The notes under the pieces are model-generated. The model did no database searches and was not told the DNA's origin. It saw nothing but the letters and a program-made list of their open reading frames with translations. From Caenorhabditis remanei (Eukaryota; Nematoda; Chromadorea; Rhabditida; Rhabditidae): 64,000 bases of DNA. This document shows positions 45,638 to 55,880 of this stretch, one piece after another. A program made the position numbers and the translations under genes. Each line of letters begins with the position of its first letter. Position 1 is the stretch's first letter. The DNA lies in NCBI RefSeq assembly GCF_010183535.1, contig NC_071332.1, positions 14,570,001 to 14,634,000 of the forward strand, in the 5' to 3' direction.

Positions 45638-45894
45638 CGGTTTTTGTATTCTTTTCTTGCCTGTGAATTTGTTTTCATTTTCATTATTGGCATTCGCCCG
45701 CCGACCAGCAACCACGGAACCAATGTTGTGATGTAATGTACCCTATTTATACTTCTTGACTGTTTTATTACCCTGTTGGTGTTTTGAACATTTTATAAGA
45801 CTATTTTTGAGCTTTCTTTTCGCCTGTTTCGCCTGTGATTTTGGGGAAATCTAGTTCCAGCAGATTCAAAGGACTGCGTCGTCATTGACATTTG

Positions 45895-46874
45895 GGTATA
45901 TTTCCACAATCGCCCCCCACTCCGGAAGGACCCCCCACGTTATGGTATCACCCCCCATCCCACAGGTTTGGGGTATGATTCCCTTGGTGGGGGGTTATAA
46001 CAGAGCGGGGGGTGATCATGAACTTTCGACAGTCCATGATCGCCCCCCAAGAACGGGAATGGGGGGTCATTCTGAACCCTTAGGTATACTTCCACTATCA
46101 CCCCCAATGAAGTTCACAATTGCCCCCCTACTTGTACGGTATATTATCTCCCCCCCCATGGGGGGCAATCATGGAATCACTATCAGAGTGGGGGAGGAAA
46201 GTGGAAGTACTATATGTTTCCACAATTGCCCCCGCCCGGTTCGAGTAAAGACTGGATCTTTGAACCTAAGCCTAAGATCTAGAAGAATCCTAAGCCTAAG
46301 ATTTAGAAGAAGCCTAAGCCTAAGATCTAGAAGAAGCCTAAGCCTAAGATTTAGAAAAAAAACCTAAGCCTGAGATTTAGAAGAAGCCTAAGCCTAAGAT
46401 TCAGAAGAAGCCTAAGCCTAAGATTAAGAGAAAAACTAATTGATGAGCCTGAAAATGTGGGGGAGGAATGTGGAACTACTCCAAGTTTCCACAATCACCC
46501 CCCATAGAGTTCACAATTGCCCCCCTATTTTTACATGGGGGCAATTATGGAATCCTTATCAGAGTGGGGGAGGAATGTGGAACTAGTCCATATATCCATA
46601 ATCACCCCCAATAGAGTTCACACATGACCCTTACTTACCCCTAATGGTCCCTACTTGCCTCTATAACCATCCTGGAGTCTTCGATAAGTCGAAATAAATA
46701 AGAAATCCTAATAAAAACGAACTGCTACTACGAACTCGAGGGACACGCGGTGCATTGAAAGGTCACGAATTTTTAAAACTGAATCGATAATGAAAGGAAA
46801 ATGGGGGGCCATTCCCTACCGTGCAGGTGGGGGGCAATTGTGATAGAGGTGGGGGGTGAAAGTGAACGTACACC
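45895..46874. mobile_element. 980-bp TIR element with 8-bp target duplication and C-rich ends
   Basis: The element begins GGTATATTTCCACAATCGCC and ends with the complement of GGTGTACGTTCACTTTCACC, an imperfect inverted repeat leading into runs of C (G on the other end). GACATTTG occurs on both sides (45887-45894 and 46875-46882), and the 3' flank of array copy 2 (about 48683-48695) has a single GACATTTG followed by the same ATACGGAG, an empty site. The interior holds many CCCCCC and GGGGGG blocks arranged as inverted repeats and a minisatellite at 46261-46431. It encodes no recognisable protein. Confidence 0.82.
46261..46431. repeat. minisatellite containing telomere-like GCCTAA pairs
   Basis: About seven imperfect units of about 24 bp read AAGCCTAAGCCTAAGATYTA plus GAAG. 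Each unit carries two adjacent GCCTAA hexamers, the complement of the nematode telomere repeat TTAGGC. It lies inside the 980-bp element, so it travels with it rather than marking an old chromosome end. Confidence 0.8.
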
Positions 46875-47069
46875 GACATTTGATACGGAGAGATTTAAAA
46901 ATAATTTTGACCGGAGAACAATATGATTTTTATCATGCAACGATTGCATCTTTAACCTAAGACATCAAAGTTATACACAGAATAAAAATCTAACTAGAAA
47001 GAGGTTTCAAACCAAACGACGATATGAAAATGTTTTATGACACAAATTACGGTCTTTCATAAAATGTCC

Positions 47070-47125
47070 ATCTTTCCTAGAGGACACTCCAGCCGCGTCG
47101 TGGCCGTGAGTAGCGGTCTGTCTTC
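47070..47125 (+). promoter_or_regulatory. conserved block upstream of F-box array genes
   Basis: A motif of the form CCTAGAGGACACTCCAGCCG followed by CGTCGTGGCCGTGAGTAGCGGTCTG (in two parts) is kept upstream of copy 2 here, of copy 3 at about 48900-48950 and of copy 4 at about 50678-50722, each about 120-190 bp before the ATG. It is GC-rich against AT-rich flanks. It could be promoter or transcribed leader. Confidence 0.45.
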
Positions 47126-47242
47126 TTATCGTGCCACCATCTATTCCTGGTTGATCGAGTTGCGGTACCCTCCTCCCTGTACCTGACACAGATTCCTCAT
47201 TCATTGATTCCTCATTAGTGTTCCCTCTCCTCATACCTAGAT

Positions 47243-48447
47243 ATGACGACTGGTTTACCTCTTCTCCGTCTTCCGTACCTCGTGCTTATGCCTGTCTTGG
47301 AACAAATGGAATTTACGGAAAGGTGAGTAGAAACTTATATAACTTATGTTCTCTTCATGTTCCGATTTTCAGAATAGCGTTATCTATTCTCTCCAAACGA
47401 ACCCGAATGTTCTTGAAGAAACTCAAAATGGAGTGTCAGCGTATGAATTTAAGGTTCAAATATGGAACTATCGAGATGGAAGTGTTCTTTGATAACTCGA
47501 ATCAGTTTCAACTAGAAATGTATATGGGTGGATATGTAGAATTGAGATATGGAAATGCTGTATTTCTATGTAACACCTTGGGACTACCTCCAATGGACTA
47601 TGCCCTTTGGATTATGGACGTCATGCATTGCAAGTCGATTAAGAAGTTTACAATCGAAAAAATATCTCAATGCGATATTCGCCCTCTCCTTGTGAACCTG
47701 CCAAAAGTTGATGAAGTCGTTGTTAACGGCGGTTTATCAGACTTCTTTCCGGTAGAAGAACGGCTTCTAAAAGTTTTGAGCATCGTTTTGCCAGTATCTT
47801 CTGCAATTACTATTTCCTATCATTTCCAAAACCGTAAATATCTCCGAGAAATTCTCAAATGGAATTTCAACGCATTGGATGTGAGAATCTTTGAGAAATG
47901 GCCACATCGCGACATGAAGTTTTCTCTTAATGATTTTTGGATTACAAACGCTAAGGCTCTCGTGCTTGAGGACCTAATCCTTGATGAGAAGGACCTGAAC
48001 CGCTTTTTCAAGATGTGGATGAAGAAAATGTGTAATCATCAACTAGAATACTTGGAAGTGATAAAACACAGTGATATCGTCAATAAAGATCTAATTTTGA
48101 AAGGATTGGACACTACTCCAGTTTCTCTTGAGACAAAGAGAAATTTCCCGGTTTCGGAAAACGTAAAACAAGAGCTTTCAAGTGAAAGGATTACAGCCGA
48201 ATTCGATATAACAAGATCCGATGGGAGAACAGCAACAATCAGATTTGCAGAAGTCTATAGAAGGAAATCTATTTATTTCTACGTTTGGCCAGGATCTACT
48301 AATGGTACATCTCTTCTTGAGTCTCTATTAATGTGTATGCTTTCTTTTTTATCTGATTTTTACTTTTCGTTTATTGAAGGTTTTGACGGTTGTAAAGTTT
48401 TCATTTTTTGTATTTTGTGTTTTTTTGTGTTTAAATTTTTTTCTTAA
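47243..48447 (+). CDS. F-box protein with FBA_2 domain, array copy 2
   Basis: Two exons: 47243-47322 and 47373-48447, encoding 384 aa. Layout and 80-nt first exon match copy 1. F-box: GLPLLRLPYLVLMPVLEQME then IALSILSKRTRMFLK. FBA_2 region: NDFWITNAKALVLEDL, DLNRFFKMWMKKMCNHQLEYL, FDITRSDGRTATIRFA and YFYVWPGSTN. It also ends in a hydrophobic tail (CKVFIFCILCFFVFKFFS). No stop or frameshift is seen. It is the closest relative of copy 1; copies 3-5 share a different central segment (CCPGRLPPM). It presumably recruits an unknown substrate to an SCF ubiquitin ligase. Confidence 0.87.
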
Positions 48448-49091
48448 CTGCCTTTGTTGTTTTCATTTTCATTCTTGGCATTCGCCCCCGACCAGCAACC
48501 ACGGAACCAATTTTATGATGTAATGTACCCTATTTATACTTGCTGACTTTTTTTTAACTCTGTTGTTGTATTGAACATTTTAAATAACTTACTTTGAGCT
48601 TTCTTTTCTCATGTTTCGCCTGTGATTTTAATTTCATTACAGAGAAATCTAGTTCCAGCAGGTTCAAATTACTGCGTCGTCATTGACATTTGATACGGAG
48701 AGATTTGAAGATAATTTTGACCGGAGATTAAATTAAAATTTTTTTTAATTATGAAACGGTAAAAACGCGGAATCTTTAACCCAGGACATCAAAGCTATTA
48801 ACTGAATGAAAACCTAATTATAAATAGGTTTCAAACCGAACGACGATATGAAAATGTTTTGTGACACTAATTACGGTCTTTCATAAGATTTTAATTGTTC
48901 CTAGAGGACACACCAGGCGCGTCGTGGCCGCGAGTAGCGGTCTGTTTTGTCATCGTGCCACCATCTATTCCTGGTTCATCGATTTGCCGTCATCGAGTTG
49001 TCGTGCGTCGCGACCTCCCTCACTCTGTAGCAGACAAAAGATTCCTCATTCATTGATTCATCATTTGTATTCCCGTTCCTAATACCTAGAG

Positions 49092-50336
49092 ATGACGACT
49101 GGATTTCCTCTTCTCCGTCTTCCGTACCTCGTGCTTATGCCTGTCTTGGAACAAATGGAATTTACGGAAAGGTGAGTAGAAACTTATATAATTTCTGCTA
49201 CCTTCACGTTCCGTTTTTCAGAATCGCGTTGTCTATTCTCTCCAAACGAGCCAGAATGTTTTTGAAGCAACTCAAAATGGAGTGTGAGCGTATCAATTTA
49301 AGACTGGAGCATAACAGCATCGAGATGGAAATGTTTATTGATAACTGTAAAGGATTCAGAGTGTTAATGTGCATCGATAAATATCAAGGACGCGATTACA
49401 TACATCCTTATCTAATGTCTTTTTCATGTTGTCCTGGTAGACTACCTCCAATGGATTATGTCGCTCCGATTATGGATGTCACTCACTGCAAGTCGATTAA
49501 ACAGTTGACAATCGCTGAATTACCACGTTGGGATACTCTCCCTCTCCTCGCCAAAAATTGATGATGTCGTTGTTCCAGCGGCTGAGGGGTGGATTTACGA
49601 ATATCTTTCGCACGAAGACTTATTTCAAAGAGAAAAAAAACTTCTAAAAGTTTTGAGAACTGTTTCGCCAGTATCTTCTGCAGTCGATTTTTCCTATCGC
49701 TTTCAAAACCCCAAAAATCTCCGAGGAGTTCTTAAAGGAAACTTTGACTCTCTGATTTTGAAACTGCATTACGAAAAAATTTCTCTTAATAATTTGTGGA
49801 TTACAAACGCTAAGGCATTTGAACTTCAAGACGTGACTCTCAACCTAAAAGACCTAAATCGCTTTTTCAAGTTGTGGATGAAGAAAATGTGTAATCCTCG
49901 ACTGGAATACTTCCAAGTGAGATTATCCGACAAGGCAAATAAGGATATCCTTCTGGATGGACTCAACGCTGTTCAAGTTTCTCTTGAGACAAAAAGAACA
50001 TTCTCTGTTTTAGGAAACGTGAAACAGCTATCTTCGAATGAGAAGATTACATCTGAGTTTGATATAACAAGGTCCGATGGGAGAACAGCAACAATCAGAT
50101 TTGGAGGAGGCTATAGAAATAACTCTATTCACTTCTACGTTTGGCCAGGATCTACTAATGATGTATCCCTTCTTGAGTCTCTATTCATGTGTATGCTTTC
50201 TTTTTTATCTAATTTTTACGTTGCATGTATTGAAGATATTGGCTGTCTTGAAGTTTACTTGTTTTACAATATCTGTATTTTTATTTTTATTTTATTTTTA
50301 GAACTGTTTTCATTTTTATCATTTGCATTCACATGA
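49092..50336 (+). pseudogene. F-box/FBA_2 array copy 3, 8-nt deletion
   Basis: Exon 1 (49092-49171) and exon 2 (from 49222) are intact to about 49555, encoding the F-box and the central segment with SCCPGRLPPMDYV. There the sequence reads CTCGCCAAAAATTGATG where copy 4 has CTTGGGAAGCTTCCAAGAATTGATG in two pieces, so 8 nt are missing and TGA follows at 49559-49561. The rest (NNLWITNAKAFELQDV, DLNRFFKLWMKKMCNPRLEYF, FDITRSDGRTATIRFG, hydrophobic tail) stays open in another frame to 50336. Recent inactivation is likely. The F-box alone could still be expressed as a 118-residue fragment. Confidence 0.82.
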
Positions 50337-50845
50337 CGGCCAGCAGCTGTGTTTCAATTTTGTTTTATCTGTTGCTGTTTTTTGGGTTCCTGCTACTGCC
50401 TATTTCGTTGCTATGTTTGGTGTCAATTGCTCTCTTTTTCGAATTTCTGAAATAAAGTTTCAATTTGTTTTATCTAGTCTCTTTTGTCTTTCCTTCGAGT
50501 CAATTAAAGATGGTATTGAAAATGAATTACAGAAGTTTTGAAACGGAAAAATTCTGACACGGAAGGTTTAATCGGAAATCGTCACCTGGACGTTTTAAAA
50601 CCGATGCAGTTTTGATATTGGGATTGTCTTCATAAATTACACAAATTATGGTCTCTAATAAGATGTTTATCTTCCCTAGAGGACACTCCAGGCGAGTCGA
50701 GGTCGCGAGTAGCGGTCTGTCTTCTCATCGTGCTCGTTTCGTGGTTCATCGATTTGCCGTGCATCGCCGTGTCTCCCTACTGTACCAGACAAAGATTCCT
50801 CATTCATTGATTGCTCATTTGTATTCCCGTTCCTAATACCTAGAG

Positions 50846-52170
50846 ATGACGACTGGATTTCCTCTTCTCCGTCTTCCGTACCTCGTACTTATGCCTGTCT
50901 TGGAACAAATGGAATTTACGGAAAAGTGAGTAGAAACTTATATAATTTCTGCTACCTTCACGTTCCGTTTTTCAGAATCGCGTTGTCTATTCTCTCCAAA
51001 CGAGCCAGAATGTTCTTGAAACTTCTCAGAATGCAGTGTGAGGAGATCAATTTGAGACTGGAGCATAACAGAATCGAGATGGAAATGTTTTTTGATACGT
51101 GTGAAGTACTCACAATCAGAGTTGTCAAGGTGTTAATGTATATCGATAAATATCAACGACGCGATTACATACATCCTTATTACATGTCTTTATCATGTTG
51201 CCCCGGTAGACTACCTCCAATAGCATATGTCCTTCCGATTATGGACGTCACTCACTGCAAATCGATTAAGCAGTTAACAATCGCTGAAATATCTGAATGC
51301 GATACTCTCCCACTCCTTGGGAAGCTTCCAAGAATTGATGAAGTCGTTGTTCCGGGGGCTGAGGGGTGGATTTCCGAACCTCTCTCGTACGAAGCATTGT
51401 TTCAAAGAGAAAAAATACTTCTAGAGGTTTTGAAAACTGTTTTGCCAGTGTCTTCTGCAGCTGATTTTTCTTATCACTTTCTGAACCCCAACCATCTCCG
51501 AGAAGTTCTCAAAGTGAATTTTGACTCCCTGATTTTGAAACTCCCTCATGAGACATTTTCTCTTAATGATTTGTGGGTTACAAACGCTAAGACATTTGAA
51601 CTTCGTGACTTGATTCTCAACTTAAAAGACCTGAACCGCTTTTTCAAGTTGTGGATGAAGAAACTGTGTAATCCTCGACAGGAATACTTGGAAGTGAAAA
51701 TGTCCGGAAATGCCAATAAGGATATCATTCTGGATGGACTCAACGCTGTTCAAGTTTCTCTTGAGACAAAAAGAACATTCCCGGTTTTAGGAAACGTGAA
51801 ACAACTATCTTCTAACGAGAAAATTACTTCTGAGTTTGATATAACAAGGTCCGATGGGAGAACAGCAACAATCAGATTTGGAGGAGGCTATAGAAATAAC
51901 TCTATTCACTTCTACGTTTGGCCAGGATCTACTAATGATGTATCCCTTCTTGAACCAAAGCAGTCTCTATTCATGCGTATGGTTTCTTTTTTTCCTGATT
52001 TTTACGATATTGAAGATTTAAACTCTTTAAATGTTTTCTTTTTTTTTAATTTCTGTATTTTTATGTTTCAATTGTTTTTATTCTGTTTGTGTTTTTTTCT
52101 TTTCTGTCTGCTGGCTGTGTTGTTACTCTGTTGTTTGCTAATTTGTCTCTTTTTCAAATTCCTGAAATAA
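50846..52170 (+). CDS. F-box protein with FBA_2 domain, array copy 4
   Basis: Two exons: 50846-50925 and 50976-52170, encoding 424 aa, the longest of the array. Exon 1 ends AA|GTGAGT rather than AG|GTGAGT, changing one residue to Lys. F-box and FBA_2 motifs are all present: CCPGRLPPIAYV, LPRIDEVVVPGAEGW, NDLWVTNAKTFELRDL, DLNRFFKLWMKKLCNPRQEYL, FDITRSDGRTATIRFG. After YVWPGSTN it runs about 75 more residues into a Phe/Leu/Cys-rich hydrophobic tail, and its stop TAA lies within the AATAAA polyadenylation signal (about 52166-52172). Either the tail is a real membrane anchor or the frame happens to stay open through a T-rich 3' region. Confidence 0.85.
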
Positions 52171-52235
52171 AGTTTAAATTTGTTTTATCTAGTCTCTTGT
52201 GTGTTATTATTATTTTTCTTTCCTTCGAGTCAAAC

Positions 52236-53427
52236 TTATATGATTTCTGCTTTCTTCACGTTCCGTTTTTCAGAATCGCGTTGTCTATTCTCTCCAAACG
52301 AGCCAGAATGTTCTTGAAACTTCTCAGAATGCAGTGTGAGGAGATCAATTTGAGACTGGAGCATAGCAGAATCGAGATGAAAATGTTTTTTAATACGTGT
52401 GAAGGACTCACAATCAGAGCTGTCAAAAATCAACGACGCGATTTCGTAGATTATTATGAAATGTCTTTTTCATGGTGCCCCGGTAGACTACCTCCAATGG
52501 ACTACGCTGTTCCGATTATAGACGTCACTCACTGCAAATCGATTAAGCAGTTGACAATCGCTAAAGTATCAGAATAGGGTACTCTTCCTCTCCTCGAGAA
52601 GCTTCCGGAAGTTCAGGAAGTCGTTGTTGAGGCTTAGGACTACAACTCTCTTTCTTACGAAGCCGTTTTTCAAAAAGAAAAGACTTCTAGAAGTTTTGAG
52701 AACTGTTTTGCCATTATCTTCTGCAGTTTATTCTTTCTATAGATTTATAGAGTCCAAACATTTCCGAGAAATTGTCAAAGGGAAGTTCGATTCCCTGATT
52801 TGGAAACATCATGCGTACGAAAACATCAAAACATTTTCACTTAATGATTTGTGGGTTACAAACGCTAAGACATTTGAACTTCATGACGTGGCTGTCAACT
52901 TAAAAGATCTGAACCGCTTTTTCAAGTTGTGGATGAAAAAAATGTGTAATCCTCGACTGGAATATTTGCAATTGAGAATATCCGGCAGGGCCAGCAAGGA
53001 TATTCTTCTTCAAGGACTCAACGCTGCTCAAGTTTCTCTTGAGACAAAAAGAACATTCCCGGTTTTAGGAAACGTGAAACAGCTATCTTCGAATGAGCAG
53101 ATTACATCTGAGTTTGATATAACAAGATCCGACGGGAGAAGAGCAACAATCAGATTTGGAGAAGGCTATAGAATGAACTCTATTTCTTTCTACGTTTGGT
53201 CAGGGTCTACTAATGATGCATCCCTTCTTCAGTCTCTACTAATGTGCATGGTTACTTATTTTCCTGATTTTAACGATATCGAAGATTTTAACTCTTTAAA
53301 TGTTTTCTTGTTTTGTAATTTCTGTATTTATGTGTTTCAATTGTTTTTTTTTCTGTTTGTATTTCTTTGCTGCCTGCTGATTGTTTTGTTATTGTGTTGT
53401 GGTCTCTTTTTCGAATTTCTGAAATAA
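52236..53427 (+). pseudogene. F-box/FBA_2 array copy 5, F-box exon deleted
   Basis: The 3' flank of copy 4 (CTTTCCTTCGAGTCAA) runs directly at about 52235 into the second half of intron 1 of this copy, so promoter and first exon are missing. Exon 2 from about 52275 has IALSILSKRARMFLK and CPGRLPPMDYAV, then an in-frame TAG at about 52575, another stop near 52636 and a frameshift before the FBA_2 part, which stays open to 53427 (NDLWVTNAKTFELHDV, DLNRFFKLWMKKMCNPRLEYL, FDITRSDGRRATIRFG, hydrophobic tail). It ends with the same TAA-in-AATAAA arrangement as copy 4. It cannot make an F-box protein. Confidence 0.85.
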
Positions 53428-54449
53428 AGTTCAAATTTGTTTTATCTAGTCTCTTGTGTATTAATATTTCTTTTTCCTCCGAGTCAATTAACGATGGAAT
53501 TGAATATGAGTTACAGAAGTTCTGAAATCGTCACCTGGACGTTTTAAAACCGATTTATTTTTGATATTGTGATTGACGTATCTGGGGTCGTACGGTAGCT
53601 ACAACAAGTTATGAATTCAGTACAATTTTAAATTTTAACCGGTTTAAAAATAGTAATTTTTGTTCTGGAATGTACTTTTCTGAGTATGTATTTGACACAT
53701 GAGCCTAACAACAATTTCAAAATAGCGCCAAATTATCAATGTTGATCAGCACCCACTACAGAAAACTCTTAAAAAAGAGAAAATCTCTTTGCAAATCACA
53801 GTGCAATTATGGAAAAGCAGATAGTGAAACAAAGAAAACATACAAACATGTTATGAGTAAACTCGAAACAAAGGTTCAAAGATGATCTCTGAGAAAAAAA
53901 TTCAGGATATTAAGGAGTATTAGGTGAGTAACCATTGTGTGGGTGAGGGAAGATGATCCGATAGAGTGGGAGAGGTCATCGGAAGTACTACATTCGGTTT
54001 GGTTCAATCGGGAAGTTCGATACGGTGTAGCGGTTTTGAAACGAGATTTGAACACATATAAAGGGGGTTTCTGCGAAATAAGTAGTTTGAGTTAAGAATT
54101 GAGATCTTCGATTTTTCAGCCACCAAACAACCAGTTTCATTGTTTCATTCTCTTTTAAAATCCTAATTTTTTCAATAACTGGAAGAGATTCTAGAAGAAA
54201 AAGTGCATCAGTCATGAGTCATCTCCGCTAAAAAAAACATTAATCTAAAAAATCTTTGATCGGTTTGGCAAACATTACAATTTTATGACTTTACCATCTA
54301 GAAAGGATAGTATGAATGCAACGACCCGTCTGTTCAAATATGAAATTTTGTAAAAGAAAACAGAATATTTTGAAGAATATTTATATGGAAAAAAGATAAG
54401 ATTACATCAAAAACAGACGATAAAGAAATGAAAAAAAAATTTAAACGCA
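53428..54449. other. intergenic, no gene supported
   Basis: The left part is the 3' flank shared with other array copies. A 75-codon open frame on the minus strand at 53988-54215 (Lys/Glu-rich, containing MKLVVWWLKNRR) has no family I recognise and no supporting splice context, so I do not call it. Confidence 0.5.
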
Positions 54450-54841
54450 CTATTTCTTGATAAGAGCAGCCAACTCGGACTTCTTCTTCTCGATGATATC
54501 GTGGTAGATGGTTTGATCGGATTCTGGTTGAGTCTTGATGAATGTCTCAAGTTCAGCAAACAGCTTCCCGAGAGTCACCATAGCCTGAGCCATATCTGGC
54601 TTCTCGCCTTCTTTTGGTTTGTAGGTGGCAGCGATCTTGAGGATTCCGTCGATGGCTCCGGAAGAGAGTCCGGCATTGCTCATCTCGGACTTGATTTTCT
54701 CTACTGGAAAAGTAACAGTAAAAGTGTGCAGAGGAACATACTCATTTCCCTACATAGACCTACATCTTGATAATGGAAGCCGTCATTCAGAACAACTAAA
54801 TTCAAAAAAAAACTACTTTACTCACCAGCAGCGGCTGCCAT
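54450..54841 (-). CDS. small soluble protein, 89 aa, function unknown
   Basis: Two exons: 54841-54826 (only 16 nt, MAAAA and one base) and 54703-54450. The intron is 122 nt with GTGAGT and TTTTCCAG. The protein is short, highly charged and Lys/Glu-rich, without signal peptide, membrane segment or Cys: it begins MAAAAVEKIKSEMSNAGL and ends KKKSELAALIKK. The predicted structure is helical. Codon use is strongly biased toward optimal worm codons (AAG, CTC, GCC, ATC), unlike its neighbours, which suggests high expression. A similar composition occurs in small abundant nematode proteins, but I cannot name the family. Confidence 0.72.
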
Positions 54842-55880
54842 TTTGGTTGAAAATAGTGAGAAATGGAAGAGTGTTCGAGCAGTTAGACTGATGGCAAACG
54901 CATGATTCTCTTGCCTTTAAATATAGCAACATTTCTGATTTGTGGTTTGTTTACTCCGTGAGTCATCTTTAAAAAGCAGAAACTTCAAACTGATAAATAT
55001 GGAAAAGTGACTGTTCGCTGGAAAGTGTGACTGTGATTCTGACAAGTTGACATTCATTTTATTGCTCTTGAACTATTAAAGTTGAGAAGAAATTAATGGG
55101 TAGTCACAGTTTTGGAAACATAAAATATTTTATTCCGGTAACATTTTTGAGCTCATCAGACCAGACATTTGTTATTGCATCATCTCAAACATTGAGTTTC
55201 AAACGGAAACAAAGAAAAGATTAGCTGCGAACAAGATTTATAACTACGCAGGAAATTCTCATCGAACTTCTGGTCCAAGACAACCCCTTCTCGTTGCAAA
55301 AAATAAGAACCCTGAATATGATGTGACAGGCAAACATACCAAATTAATACCAGGAAATTTTTTTTTTGTTTGATTAAAATTGAATAATTTGAATCAAATC
55401 AAATGGGCCACACATGCAGTTGGTAGACTCGATTATTTGAACTCATTTTTATTAGGAATTGAGGTAGACTATTCTGACGCCACACCCTTTTCCTGAAGTC
55501 AATAACACCATAATTTTAGAAAGAATTTAATATTTTTGAAGAAAACAACCTATAAAATCTTGATTACTCAAACCAAAACACCTATATCCGTGTCCTACTA
55601 TTTTGCTCTTAAATAAATACATTTCATTTTATAAAATCTAATGTCAAATTATTCCTGTCCTATTCTACTTTTGTTTGTCACCACACGTCGTAATCCACTT
55701 CTCAGTACATCACAGTAAGAGTTAGTTGGAAAGACACAAAAAGTCACAATCTCCTTGGCATGGGAAACCTGTTTTTTACATTCTGATTTGTTTTGTCTAA
55801 TTGGAAAAAAATCCTGAGAAATTTACATCACTTGTGGTCTTGTCGTTTCGAAAACACAAAAGCTCTCGTCACTCAAAAAA
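54842..55880. other. intergenic, no gene seen
   Basis: The right end carries the promoter of the receptor that starts at 55881, and the left end that of the small protein gene (divergent). In between is AT-rich spacer without recognised repeats. Confidence 0.5.

Noticed and set aside
45885..46367. 160-codon frame with Pro/Gly and Leu-Ser-Leu-Arg repeats
   Set aside because: It follows from C-runs and the GCCTAA minisatellite inside a transposable element.
46261..46431. Interstitial telomere from a chromosome fusion
   Set aside because: GCCTAA pairs are embedded in a 24-bp minisatellite inside a flanked mobile element, so no fusion is needed.
53988..54215. 75-codon minus-strand frame
   Set aside because: No recognised family, no splice partners and no repeat in neighbouring genes; chance open frame is likely.
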